From NCBI GenBank assembly GCA_021432635.1, contig MU270059.1:456003-520002 (forward strand): a stretch of DNA of 64,000 nt. The letters run 5' to 3'. Positions 10,631 through 20,246 of the stretch are shown piece after piece (the first letter of the stretch is position 1; each line of letters starts with the position of its first letter). The position numbers and the translations under genes are program-made. The notes below the pieces were generated by a model. The model worked only from the letters and a program-made list of their open reading frames with translations. It was not told where the DNA came from and ran no database searches. Source of the stretch: Thozetella sp. PMI_491. Its lineage: Eukaryota > Ascomycota > Sordariomycetes > Chaetosphaeriales > Chaetosphaeriaceae.

Positions 10631-12026
10631 TCAGACTAAGCGCACATCCATAACGCTCTCATAGCTTGGGGCATTGTACAGATAAGTCTTGACAAGGCGT
10701 AGTCCGAAGCCAGCAAAGAGAGCTCTCCACTGAGCCTCCGAGCGCTCCGCGCCGGCATTAGCGGCCAGCATAGTGATATCGTGAGCGGCGGCATCGAGCC
10801 TGACGCCCACTTCAGGTGGGATGATTTCGTCAATTAGGAGGATTGATTCACTCGTCATGGCGGCCTTGGTATGCTCGAGGATAAGGCGGACCTTGGAGTC
10901 CGGGTGAGTGTGGAAGATACCACGCAGGAAGTAGAACATGGCTCCCTTCACGGGCTGAGCCTCAAAAAAGTTGTGCACAGTGTTCTCGACACCAGGTGTC
11001 GGCAATGCGGCGGCTATTGAGTGCGCAAGATCCTGTAGAATCACACGCCCGGGGATATCCGGGTACTTCTCTCGAAACTCTGCGCACTGCTGTCCGACAT
11101 TGCCGCCGATGTTGACATACAGCGGTCGCTCTTGGCACCAGCCTGCTGCCTCCTCGCGCACCGGATAAACCGATAGCCAACCCAGCTCGGGCCCGCGCCG
11201 GAGGCTCATATAGTCGTTGAAGTACGTCATATTGTCGGCGTGTTCGGCAAACCAAGAAAACGGGCCCTGGTCTGTGTTGAAGGCATCATGCCAAGATATG
11301 TACGTCTCGTCGTTCGGATTCTTGTAGCCTGTCTTCTTTAGGTGAGTGGGTAACGTGTAGTACTCGGGGTTGACTGTCTAAAAGCTTCCACAGACGAACG
11401 AGGCGTGTAGTTATCGAGTGCGCGCCATAAACTCCCCAAATTTCAACACACAATTAGGAGAGAACATACTAGTGCTTCAGGCCAGCCTCAGCTACTTTAG
11501 CAGTCATGTTCCTCGAGGCATGGTTGGCCACGAAGGTGTCCTTCGACAACTCGTTCACCATGGCAATTGCGGCGAGGTAGCGGAGGAGTCGGCCTATTCT
11601 CGAGATATCCCCATGGTGCGTTAGCCCTCCGCAAGACTTCTGTGCGCAGATATTCCCCCTACCTAGCAGTGTCTTTTCAGCACCGGTCTTCTGAGAGAGT
11701 TGACGGACCGTCACAGGTGAATCGGCATCTGCAAGAAGCTTAAAAGCCCCAGCTCAAGGCCTATCACGATAACAGAAGTTTGCAGAGACTGCTCGTTCTA
11801 TAGTGTCATTATCGAATTCTCGCGATTTCATAGTTTGCACTAGATACCACTCATGGTGTAGGAATATTGACTTCTGTTGACGTACCAACCCTCCAATCCG
11901 CATAATCATGTCATCGGGTGTCTCCATAGAGTGTATAATCTTGGTCAGTTCAAGAATCAAGGGTTGGCGAGCCTCGTGGCCAGCCATGCTAGCCAGCTCC
12001 TTGAGCTGCTCAAGTGCTGCATCCAT
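10631..12026 (-). pseudogene. O-methyltransferase (family 2, SAM-dependent), frameshifted
   Basis: Clear relic of, or broken, fungal class-II O-methyltransferase. The conserved pieces in order are: N-terminal helices (exon 11886-12026), the LELGL..KLLADADSPVTV dimerisation/winged-helix part (11663-11791), LLRYLAAIAMV after a 69-bp intron at 11594-11662, LPTHLKKTGY (from 11377), SAM loop NIGGNVGQ, and the FHTHPD segment that holds the catalytic His in the family. Two lesions are visible. Near 11741, within a short T run on the coding strand, one base is missing, so the frame changes between LELGL and KLLAD. At the junction of the parts ending at 11470 and starting at 11377, the consensus donor GTATGT leaves two bases while the only good acceptor needs none. 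If these are assembly errors the gene could be whole. It lies tail to tail with the NmrA-like gene. Confidence 0.75.
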
Positions 12027-12634
12027 AGTGATGGTGGAGGAGCTCGTGCTTGTTTGATTACCTTTCTATTCCCATGCTTTCTCTACAAGAACGATATGTC
12101 TGCACAAACAGCGGTCTATAACTTTAAATCCACAAATTTTGTACTTGCTTCCTCTTGCTAGTGACTGGCACTAATGCAGTTGGTCGGAGTGCTCCCATGG
12201 TCAGGATCTTACATCAGACCGCGGTCGCTTCCGTCGTACCAATTACCTGCACTATTTGCTATACCGGTAGGAAGTGGTCCTTAATTATCCTGGTTATCGC
12301 ATAACTGCAGATAATGTGGATGGCCACTGGTTCGGATATAGGCCCGGTTCGTCACGGCTGTTATGGAGAACCAGCCTTGCGCAGGAGGAAGATACGAAAT
12401 CAGCAGGAAATGAAACAGGGCGGGGGAGGGAAAGGAGGGGTAAGCCTTTCGAAAGGCTAGATGTTATTACAGCTGCATAGTAGGGCCCGGGATGGTTTGC
12501 AGGAGAAGAGGTTGGAAGACGATGACGGCTGCAGATCAGATGGACAGCGTGGGGAGCAGGTGGATGGAGATACGGTGGTGGACACAAGGCCGCCAGGGCT
12601 CGGCAATCTATACACTATTGCCCAACGATGAAGG
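12027..12634. other. Gene-free stretch between two minus-strand genes
   Basis: About 600 bp that must hold the promoter of the O-methyltransferase and the 3' end of the Zn2Cys6 regulator gene. Short ORFs only; nothing recognised. Confidence 0.4.
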
Positions 12635-13749
12635 CTAAGCGTCTGGAATAGTTGTGCTGAGAGCATGTGCGATTGTATATTCCTGGCTCCGTTCATTTGC
12701 CGCCGTTGCACCATTCTTCGCCGCAAGGAGGTCTAGCTGACGCAGAGCATTGGCAGCAAACACGGCAGCGCCCTGGACGTCATTGGCACCGCGGGAGCAC
12801 AGTGCCATGGCTAACAGGGCCTGGATCGAAAGCAGACTCGGCTCTTGGAGCAGGAGCTCCGGGAGCACGTTGGTAGCATTCTGGTAGAAGCCGTGTGCAA
12901 TACCAGATAGCGCCACCTCCGAACCTGGGGCTGTCTTGGCCTGCATGGCGCGCGCCAAGATGGAATTCACCAAGGCCCATCGCGCGGGGCTGTCGGCCGG
13001 GCTAGCGGCGTCCACGGCATACTGCGCGTCAAGGAGGGCCACAAAGGTGTCAAGGTCGCACACTGGATGTTCCGCTGTGATCTCCGAGAACGTGTTTTGG
13101 ATGAGACGATGCGAAATGTATGCGGGTAGGAGGGGCGTGAACCTGCGCGTCCCAGCCGTCTCTTGGGCATTGCTCTTCAGTGTCTCAAGATGCCTGTCGA
13201 AGGCGCCAGGTAGGAGAAAGTCAGCCACAATGGGAAGCCGATCCTCTGGTTTTTCTCGGGACTCCTCGGCAAGGGAATTCGGTTGCAATATTTCCACCGC
13301 GCCTAGAGCTGCGTCGTGGTATGCGGCCTGAGGCCCCCTCGCTTCCGTCCAAGATGGTATAGTGAAGGCTTCCCCGCTCGAAGCCGAGCTCGTGGCACAT
13401 AGGATGGTTCCTTGCGATGACGAGGCCGCTGCAAGAAATCTAGCTGGTTTTTCTACCGGACCGTTGGCGCCTTTCTTCCTGGCGGTCGAGTTAGCCCCGT
13501 ATTTGCACTTCGTAGTAGACTGACTAAACCTCTTCGCGGGTCCTCGCATTGCCCGAACAGCGGCATATATGCAAGCTGTATTATTGGCAGCGCAGCTAGC
13601 GCACTTCGGCACGCCGCCGTCACATCGTCTCTTGCGCGCCTTGCAACGGTCGCAGGCCTGCGCGAGTCAGCGCCGTGGGCAGCGTCCGAAGTCAGAGGGC
13701 TCACTATGAAGATGCGGATCGGCTTTGCTTCCGCCTCCGTGGGATCCAT
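12635..13749 (-). CDS. Zn2Cys6 transcription factor, short (AflR-like layout)
   Basis: Nuclear DNA-binding regulator. Exon 1 (13705-13749) supplies 15 residues; a 47-bp intron (GTGAGC..CAG) leads into exon 2 (12635-13657). Joined, the product is 355 residues. The binuclear zinc cluster starts at residue 17 with spacing CX2CX6CX6CX2CX6C, followed by a basic stretch with RGPAKR. The rest is Ala/Ser-rich and helical and does not clearly show the fungal_trans domain. At 355 residues it is short compared with most such factors but near the size of pathway-specific regulators of secondary-metabolite clusters. Its place beside the O-methyltransferase, oxidoreductase and DHA2 exporter fits such a role. 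The C-terminus may be truncated, because the frame stops soon after a helical segment. Confidence 0.8.
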
Positions 13750-14315
13750 CGACGGAAAGGTTCAGCGAATTACGAGCTAGAAACCTCCGCCTCTGACGTA
13801 GACCGAGCCGCCGACAGTGTGCCGGGTGCAGACAGAAGAGATTGCTCCTGCACTCCCTGGTCGTACTTGGATTGCGATACCTTGTGTAGATTCTGGCTGG
13901 CGGAAGCTGCGGGCCAATCTGAGCAAGCCAGCGGAAGCAAAAGGTTCTGGTGGGGCGGTGGGTCGTGCCGATAAGTAAGGCAGGTATTTTAGTCAGCCGT
14001 GTTTGCTTCCGCCAGTTGCGATGCGAGCTGCCGTTGAATAAATATCTAGTCCATCAACGAGCAAGTTGCGATGGCGGATGCAAATTAGAAATGCCTGGTT
14101 TTCTCCTCACCCATGCTCCAAGATAATCCCTGTACGGTGCGGGTTCTATGGCGATCTTACCTGTCTGGCTTTCCTGCAACTTCTTTGGCTATAAGTGAAC
14201 GCTGCCGCCCATAATCAGAGAACGATCATCCACACAGCGCGTTCGGCTTCTGGTGGCTTTTCTCATCAGAGCACATGATCGATATATATCACGACTAGTC
14301 AGCAGAACAGAAACC
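13750..14315. promoter_or_regulatory. Divergent promoter region, Zn2Cys6 factor / opsin
   Basis: About 570 bp between the divergent regulator gene and the opsin-like gene. Near 14278-14290 there is a TATATAT stretch about 30 bp before the opsin ATG. No other site can be named with confidence. Confidence 0.35.
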
Positions 14316-15139
14316 ATGACCACTGCGCAGGCCAACGCCTCGCTCGGCAGCTATGAGGGTTTATCGGATGCTGGCTCCGATTGGCTCTGGGCTGTCACGG
14401 CGATCTACTTGGTTTCTTTTGTACGGCTCCCCAACTCACCGCATCGCCTAGGACATGCGCATTAACTGCCCCCTCCCTTTAGATTGGCCTCCTCGTACTT
14501 TGCTTTACATCCCGTGAGAGCGACCGAGTATTCCACTACCTCTTCACCATCGACCTCCTTGTGGGCGCCGCATCATATTTCGCACAAGCTTCATCTACCG
14601 GTTGGACCGCCTCTGCCGATCACGTCGTCTTCTTCGCCAGATACCTCAACTGGGCTGTTTCTTTCCCGTCGGTCGCCTTAGCGCTTGGGTTACTGTCGGG
14701 CGTCTCATGGACAACCATCATAACCAATATTTCCATTGCCCTTCTGTGGGTCTGCACGTACCTCGCCGCTGCCTACACGAACACCGTCTACAAGTGGGGT
14801 TTCTTCGCCTTTGGGACACTTTCCTGGGCCATCCTCGCTATGAGCACACTCAACGAGAGCCGCGAAGCGGCGGCGCCACGCGGGATCGGCCGCGACTACC
14901 TCAGGCTCGCCGTCTGGGCGAATATAATATGGCTGCTGTACCCCATCGCTTTCGCCCTCAGCGATGGAGCTCACCGCATCAGCGTTACAGGCAGCTCCAT
15001 ATTTTTCGGCATCCTCGATATCCTCCTGCTACCCTTGTTTAGCTTGGGCTTCATGTTTGTGGCACGCAGTTGGGACTACAGCGCTCTGCGTCTTGCTTTT
15101 AGCGAGTACCGTTACCCTGTAGCCGAGGTCTCTTGCTAG
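14316..15139 (+). CDS. Opsin-related seven-helix membrane protein (Hsp30/Yro2 type, no retinal lysine)
   Basis: Microbial-rhodopsin-fold membrane protein. Two exons, 14316-14420 and 14483-15139, are joined over a 62-bp intron (GTACGG..TAG); the product is 253 residues. Start chosen at 14316 (AAACCATGA context); the frame is open to an ATG 21 codons earlier, but that would add a non-homologous leader. Seven hydrophobic segments are seen. In helix 3, bacteriorhodopsin RYADW is matched by RYLNW, so the proton-acceptor Asp85 is Asn. In helix 7 the position of Schiff-base Lys216 is a Ser in the SSIFFGILD stretch. It therefore should not bind retinal. This is the pattern of fungal opsin-related proteins of the Hsp30/Yro2/Mrh1 group, which are stress-induced plasma-membrane proteins thought to act on proton ATPase or acid stress. 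Confidence 0.88.
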
Positions 15140-15533
15140 ACTAAAGACAGGAACAGGGCTAAAGTGGATAAGAGACCAGAGGAGCAGATATCTTTCTTAA
15201 GCATTGGGGCAACGGGTGTGGTACGCAGTGTCCAATGCGAGGGCAATAGTGCTCAATAAGCACAAGACAAGAGCATAGATGTGCAATGGCAGGAGCGGAA
15301 CCAAGGAATGAGAAGAAAAAAATGGCAAACTGAATAGAAACGAAATTGACTAGCTAGGGGCCGAGATCCCTCGGTATCCTATAAATATGGGAGAAAGGAA
15401 GATTATTTTTCTATTTACAAAATAACTCGAGTACAAGGATGTTAAAGACGGCGTTGTCATATTTCTGCACTAGAGAAGGTGTGATTGATGCATCGCGCAT
15501 AACTACCTAACTTCTACGTGCTGTCGCGCCAAG
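15140..15533. other. Convergent 3' region
   Basis: About 390 bp between the 3' ends of the opsin gene and the DUF7136 gene. It is AT-rich near 15300-15430 and presumably holds both polyadenylation regions. No gene. Confidence 0.4.
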
Positions 15534-16457
15534 CTACAAGAGGTAGTGGCCGACCAAGGCCGATATCAAGAAGATTTTTATTGATTGGTTCAGTATTCTC
15601 TTCGCCATTATTACGTCTCCTGAGTTTGGCGAGACCGTCCCAGTCACCGTTGACGTTAGAGTCGTGGTCGAAGGAGCAGCAGTCGTCATCAACTTAGACT
15701 GCGTGGTCGCTGTAAGTGTCGACGTCGATGAAGCTGTCTGAACTACTACACTCATGGTTTCCCAGATGCTAGCAGCGTGATCGGGGTCAATCGAGGCGCT
15801 GCATGGACGTGCTTCGGAAGGGCTGGGAGTCACAGTGATTATACAACCGTCTGTGGCATCGGTAGCAGCGGTGAAAACGTCGGAACGAGCGAGCGTGCCC
15901 TCGAATCTCATCATACCGGCAAACTCGGGACATCCCGACGCAATGGCCGGCAGGGTGGTAGAGGCTTGATTGAGGGTGAAGGTAATGGTCCCATTGGCAA
16001 CTGTTTTCATGGGATAGCCCAAGCAGGTAATCCAAAAGAAGCTTGTGCATGCACAGCTCACGGCCAGCGACCATGACAGCAGCCAAGGGCCGGCGGAGAA
16101 CGAAGAGGTAGTTTCTCCGAAGTATACGGTGCCGTTCGGAACAGGGTGGTCGACAAAGCTGGCATTTTGGTTGCCGTACATGAAACTCATGTCCGATTGA
16201 TACGCCTGCGTACTCTGATACCCCGGGCAGGTTCTGCAGGCCAGGATGCTGTATTCAATCTCAAATTCGTTCGAGAAGATCGGCGGTGCATCCTGCATGG
16301 CGAATATCACCGGAAAAGGGTCCAGGACTGCGTAGGTTTCTCCTTGGCGGGGAAAGACAATATCAAGCTCCGAGAGACCGAAAAGCGGGGGTTCCCCGTA
16401 GGCCAGGCACGATACAGCCCAGGCCGCGAGGCTGAGGGCATTCCAATGTTGTCGCAT
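15534..16457 (-). CDS. Secreted DUF7136-like protein, probably GPI-anchored
   Basis: Single-exon gene. The ATG at 16457 (CCACCATGC context) is preferred, because the longer open frame has no upstream ATG. The product is 307 residues. The first 22 residues form a signal peptide. The mature start, with LSELDIVFPRQGETY and a following PFPVIFAMQ segment, matches what I know of the fungal DUF7136 family. Several Cys and NxS/T sites support passage through the secretory route. Residues about 235-285 are a Ser/Thr-rich linker, and the C-terminus ends in a short hydrophobic tail, as in GPI-anchored cell-wall proteins. Function of the family is not established; surface or cell-wall location is inferred. 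Confidence 0.75.
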   Translation of the reverse strand: MRQHWNALSLAAWAVSCLAYGEPPLFGLSELDIVFPRQGETYAVLDPFPVIFAMQDAPPIFSNEFEIEYSILACRTCPGYQSTQAYQSDMSFMYGNQNASFVDHPVPNGTVYFGETTSSFSAGPWLLSWSLAVSCACTSFFWITCLGYPMKTVANGTITFTLNQASTTLPAIASGCPEFAGMMRFEGTLARSDVFTAATDATDGCIITVTPSPSEARPCSASIDPDHAASIWETMSVVVQTASSTSTLTATTQSKLMTTAAPSTTTLTSTVTGTVSPNSGDVIMAKRILNQSIKIFLISALVGHYLL

Positions 16458-16889
16458 GGTGGCGGTAGGAGAGGCGACAGGATCTTCACTACTGCTATGC
16501 GCCACTAGATTGAATTAAGGCTTGTTACGTGCAGATTGGCGTACGCTGGGCGCTCTTTGTCGACAAACGGTTGGTTTGGCGCGCATGTTGACAATGTCGC
16601 AAACGAGGCGAGTAGATCCTTCCTAGCCATGTAAGACGGAGCAATCTCAGTCCCGACTGCTACCTGATCAACTAGCTTCACGCAATAGGTCTGCAAATGT
16701 GTCGGGCAACAGCCTAAACCTATCTAGTACCCGACAGGGGACTATTCATGATGTGCCGTAGGGCTTAAACTTTCCACCGCAGAAGCTTTATAGGCCTACA
16801 TTGTATCGGTTGAAGGTAAAAGACTAGTGTATCCTGGGCATGCCGATGTAAAAGCTAGCGCAAATCGAGATACTCGGAGCCGAGAGATC
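16458..16889. other. Gene-free stretch before the inverted-repeat element
   Basis: Upstream flank of the DUF7136 gene, carrying its promoter. A 63-codon minus ORF at 16505-16696 shows nothing recognisable. Confidence 0.35.
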
Positions 16890-17220
16890 CAAAATAGGGT
16901 GATTAATCCGCAACGAGCGCCTTTTTGTTTACTATTTGCCGCATACCTGACTCCACATTTGGCGCTATCCTTCACTTGAACTTTTAGCGCGTCTCTAGCG
17001 CTCAAAAAGAGTATTTTACATAAAAAGAAAAAGTCTCTAGACGGGGTCTCGTGGGGGTCTGCCCCCATATGCTAGCTACGGTAGCTTTTACTGTAGCAGA
17101 CATGCTCTTTCAGCGCTAGGACCACGCTAAATATTTAGCGAAGGATAGCGGCAAAATGGAGTCAGGTCTGCGGCCAATAAACAAAAAGGCGTTCATTGCG
17201 GATAAGCCCCCCTCATTTTG
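16890..17220. mobile_element. MITE-like element with long terminal inverted repeats
   Basis: A 331-bp unit whose two ends are imperfect inverted copies of each other. The left arm runs from CAAAATAGGG at 16890 through CGCCTTTTTGTTTA and CCTGACTCCA to CGCTATCCTTC near 16971. The reverse complement of the right arm, read inward from 17220, has CAAAATGAGG, the same CGCCTTTTTGTTTA, CCTGACTCCA and CGCTATCCTTC. Weaker matching continues inward to about 17015/17115. Inside is a 14-bp perfect palindrome-like block, GGGGG-TCTG-CCCCC, at 17053-17066. There is no transposase frame, so it would be non-autonomous. A target-site duplication could not be made out. The 90-codon minus ORF across it is probably chance. 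Confidence 0.7.
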
Positions 17221-18113
17221 AACTGGGAGCAATCGTAGTGCTCTTCGTATGTTCCTCTGTAATATAATGGTGTCAGAGGTCAAACCCTCATCTCACCCCT
17301 AATATATTTATTTCAAGTACCAAATTTGAGCCTTCTCCGTGTTCCGCACCCCAATTGTAGCCACCCGGGGAACAACGCCTCAGCTTTAGGTGGACAGTGC
17401 TAGGACATTAGTATCGGTCAGGACGATCCGATTGCATCCCCGAGCGACTCTATGGCAATAGTGATAGTGTTCACTAAGATTAGCACAGCTTCCCATGCCT
17501 TAGACCCAGCGCGGCTCGGGTAATCGGTCATAAATTTGACACAATGCAGGAGCCAACTGGTCGGGTGGCGTGCTGCGACAATCACGACAGAGGACTGCCG
17601 CAGCGAAGTCAAGCCCCAAGCAACGTGTCAACTTGTAGCCCACCCTATCCATAGTGAGAAGCCAATAGTTTCAAACAAGAAAACGTCAATCGACGCCATG
17701 CGGGGAATGGTGAATATTTTGTACTGCCTACGACCTCGAAGTTACTCAGGCGCGTTCAGTCAAGAAATTCGTATATCTAACACTGGGGTCTACGTAGAAC
17801 TCCACATCTAAGGTTTCTACCTCTCAGTCGCAGGACTTTTGTTCTTTGTTTTGCCTACACTAAGGCGAGATAGGGTGTCTCTCCCCTCCCCCCTCGCAGC
17901 TGACAAATATGAAAAATACAAAGCTAATAATAGTTATTAGATAAGAAAAGCGGGACTGTGAGGTAACTTGCGAGCAAGATTAGGCTTCGCTGCATATATT
18001 GGTAGCTCTCTTTCTTCTGAGGGGCATGCGAGCTTCTTTCCACTACAGGGGTTTATATCTTGACTTAAGCGGTCTATTATTTCCAACGAAGTCGTTTCCT
18101 AGACAGGATCAAC
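17221..18113. other. Gene-free stretch
   Basis: About 890 bp, AT-rich near 17900-18000, holding the promoter of the alpha/beta hydrolase gene. The ORF at 17536-17811 has no recognisable features. Confidence 0.35.
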
Positions 18114-19103
18114 ATGACGAACGGCTTGATTGTCTTACCTCGTCCTGGGGCCAGCAAGCCCAGCGAGAAGGTCCAGCCGATATCAGCTCCGTCTGAAGCA
18201 GCGTTCACCGCTGCCTTTGGAAATCTGCTGCCTCGAGCGTCGTATCTACATACGAAAAATGGAAAAGCCGCGTATTACGAGCTGCCACGTTCGTCCCCCG
18301 CGAGCGCAGAGGATACAACGCCAATTTCTCGCGTGTTGTTCGTGCACGGCGTCCGGACACCTGCAATCGGCCTGCACCCTATAGCAAGCGCGCTTTCTTC
18401 GCGTTTCCCCCGTGCACAATGTGTGCTTGTGGACCTATGGGGCCACGGGCTCACGGATACGCCATTTGTGGCACACGACCAGCCGCTCTTTCATGAGTTG
18501 CTGGAGGCCTTGATGGCGCAACTTGGGTGGGAAGATGCCCATTTCGTCGGCTATTCGTTTGGCGCATCAACGACAGCAACCTTTGCCGCAGCGAAGCCCG
18601 AACGCGTCGCGTCCATGGTGCTAATTGCCCCTGCGGGCTTCATACGCTCTGCGAAGTTTGACGAAACAGAAAGAGGCTATCTGCGTGGGGGCGAGGGGCT
18701 GGAAGAACAAGCCAAGACCTGGACCCTAGAGTTCTTAGAGGGCGGGCCGCTAGTCGTTCCTTCAGACTGGGAGGAAAGAGTAGCCCGTGGGGAAGTGGTT
18801 CCTGAGGCGGTGAAAGACTGGCAAATGAAGCACCACGAGGGACACGCAGCGAGCGTTGTGGCAGTTTTAAGAGATGGAGGTGCTTTGGATAACCATGCTG
18901 CTTTCGCCCAAGCAGCTAAAACGGGTCGGAAATACCTGTGCATCTTAGGGGAGCTTGACGACTTGAGCAGCGTGCAAGATCTCCACGATGTTGGGATGCG
19001 GAATGTGGCCGTGGTTCTTCAGGCGGGACATGACGTTGTGAGACAGAAAGAGAAGGTACCGGACGTGGCGCAACTTATTGATGACTTCTGGAGCAAGCTC
19101 TAG
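18114..19103 (+). CDS. Alpha/beta-hydrolase fold enzyme
   Basis: Single-exon, 329-residue serine hydrolase, probably cytosolic, since there is no signal peptide. The first 50 residues are a non-conserved leader. Family marks: HGVRTP after strand 3 (oxyanion-hole HG), DLWGHGLTD typical of the helix A-B region, nucleophile elbow GYSFGAS with Ser148, an acidic residue in GELDDL (about 281-283) and His306 in AGHDVV, giving a complete Ser-Asp-His triad. Ester, lactone or C-C bond hydrolysis are all possible. Its nearest neighbours are the MITE-like element and the dead Fic gene, so context tells little. It could serve the putative sugar-lactone pathway downstream, but nothing in the sequence demands it. 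Confidence 0.85.
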   Translation: MTNGLIVLPRPGASKPSEKVQPISAPSEAAFTAAFGNLLPRASYLHTKNGKAAYYELPRSSPASAEDTTPISRVLFVHGVRTPAIGLHPIASALSSRFPRAQCVLVDLWGHGLTDTPFVAHDQPLFHELLEALMAQLGWEDAHFVGYSFGASTTATFAAAKPERVASMVLIAPAGFIRSAKFDETERGYLRGGEGLEEQAKTWTLEFLEGGPLVVPSDWEERVARGEVVPEAVKDWQMKHHEGHAASVVAVLRDGGALDNHAAFAQAAKTGRKYLCILGELDDLSSVQDLHDVGMRNVAVVLQAGHDVVRQKEKVPDVAQLIDDFWSKL

Positions 19104-19440
19104 CAGGCTCCCGTGGATATGAAGCAAGTCAGCACCCAATAAACCGAAACAAGATGAGAGCGTTATCGAGACATGTGGATTGCATTCATGACGACTGAGA
19201 GACTATAGTGTGTAGCAACCCACTTTCTAGGTTGGCAGAAACTCTACCTTTATATTCCCTCGCAGCATATTTAGTCTATGGTATTTAAAACCTAGTATCT
19301 CGGCCACTATAACGAAGGAATGGAGTGGTTTTATTTCGGCGAGAAGCAAGCTACGCGGTATAAATCGCTCCCATGGATTAGTTCGAGACCTAGGGAAGGT
19401 GGGCGGTTGAAGATGAGCCACGACGGAGAGATATTCAATT
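19104..19440. other. Gene-free stretch
   Basis: 3' flank of the alpha/beta hydrolase gene. A small ORF at 19227-19421 (minus) is unremarkable. Confidence 0.35.
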
Positions 19441-19443
19441 CTA

Positions 19444-19906
19444 CCTAGTTACTCTTTCCAGTCAGCTTCTTCTTGATCTCCGGTAGACGTACAGTGGGTC
19501 TTTAGAGAATGAATATAGCATATTCGCTATGTCCTTCCGTCCTCTCGCTCGCGTGTTTCTTGGTGCCCACTTACTCCTCCCTTTCTTCTCAATGCTCACC
19601 AATGGGAGCGATAACACCGGTGTAACGACAAGAGCATTGAGTATCGTTCGGCAGAGCCTCACATTGCCATCCTGAAAAGAATAAATCTGAACGAACTGCA
19701 TCACGTACTTTGCTGCGACCGAGAACAGATCGATAGACCCTTGACTCTCCGCAGTAGCAGGCTCTTGCTGGAGGGTACCACACATCTCCGTCATATTGTA
19801 AATATTTGGTGCATTTCCTTGATGAGGTCTTCCGTGGAGTCTTGCTTTTCGATGATGAACGAGTTGATAATGTGTTGAAAGACCTTCTCGTACTAAACGA
19901 CCTCAC
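19444..19906 (-). pseudogene. Decayed Fic (Fido) domain protein gene
   Basis: Reading the minus strand inward from about 19906, three frames in succession give parts of one Fic-family protein: a helical part ending in KEMHQIFT (about 19805-19885), then MCGTLQQEPATAES and the core YSFQDGNVRLCRTILNAL (about 19640-19790), then RYTGVIAPIGEH and a C-terminal part ending in a Lys-rich helix (about 19444-19640). Single-base shifts separate the parts near 19797 and 19632, and the last part has three in-frame stops. In the Fic motif HxFxDGNxR the catalytic His is replaced by Tyr. Fic proteins transfer AMP or related groups to target proteins. There is no room for the N-terminal half of a typical fungal Fic protein in a consistent frame. 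The locus cannot make an active enzyme. Confidence 0.75.
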
Positions 19907-20246
19907 TTCGTCTTCGCAAGATATACATGGTAGGTATGTTGTTTAGTTTTGGCTGGAGACTAAGAAGTCTAGCTAAAGCCGTTAAGTTGCGTCCCGTTCT
20001 GAGATCTCGCCGGCGTCTTTGCCAGCAAAAATCTTCCGGCTTAGCTGGAGACCACGCATCGTCTTCCCTTTACCCGTTCATAGAAGTTGGAATTTTTTTT
20101 TGGCGGATAATGACCTAATTCTCACTTTCAACATGGCCTAGTCTATTTTTGAGATAAGCTAGTCTCAGTATCTGTTACGGATTCAATCGACTCGAGGGCC
20201 AGAATGATGGTCTAAGCCCCTAGATGACCCCGGAAGATGGTTTCCA
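19907..20246. other. Gene-free stretch
   Basis: Between the dead Fic gene and the 3' end of the first HpcH/HpaI aldolase gene. No feature recognised. Confidence 0.35.

Noticed and set aside
16796-17068. 90-codon minus ORF
   Set aside because: It overlaps the left half of the inverted-repeat element and has no recognisable domain; best seen as chance within a MITE-like unit.
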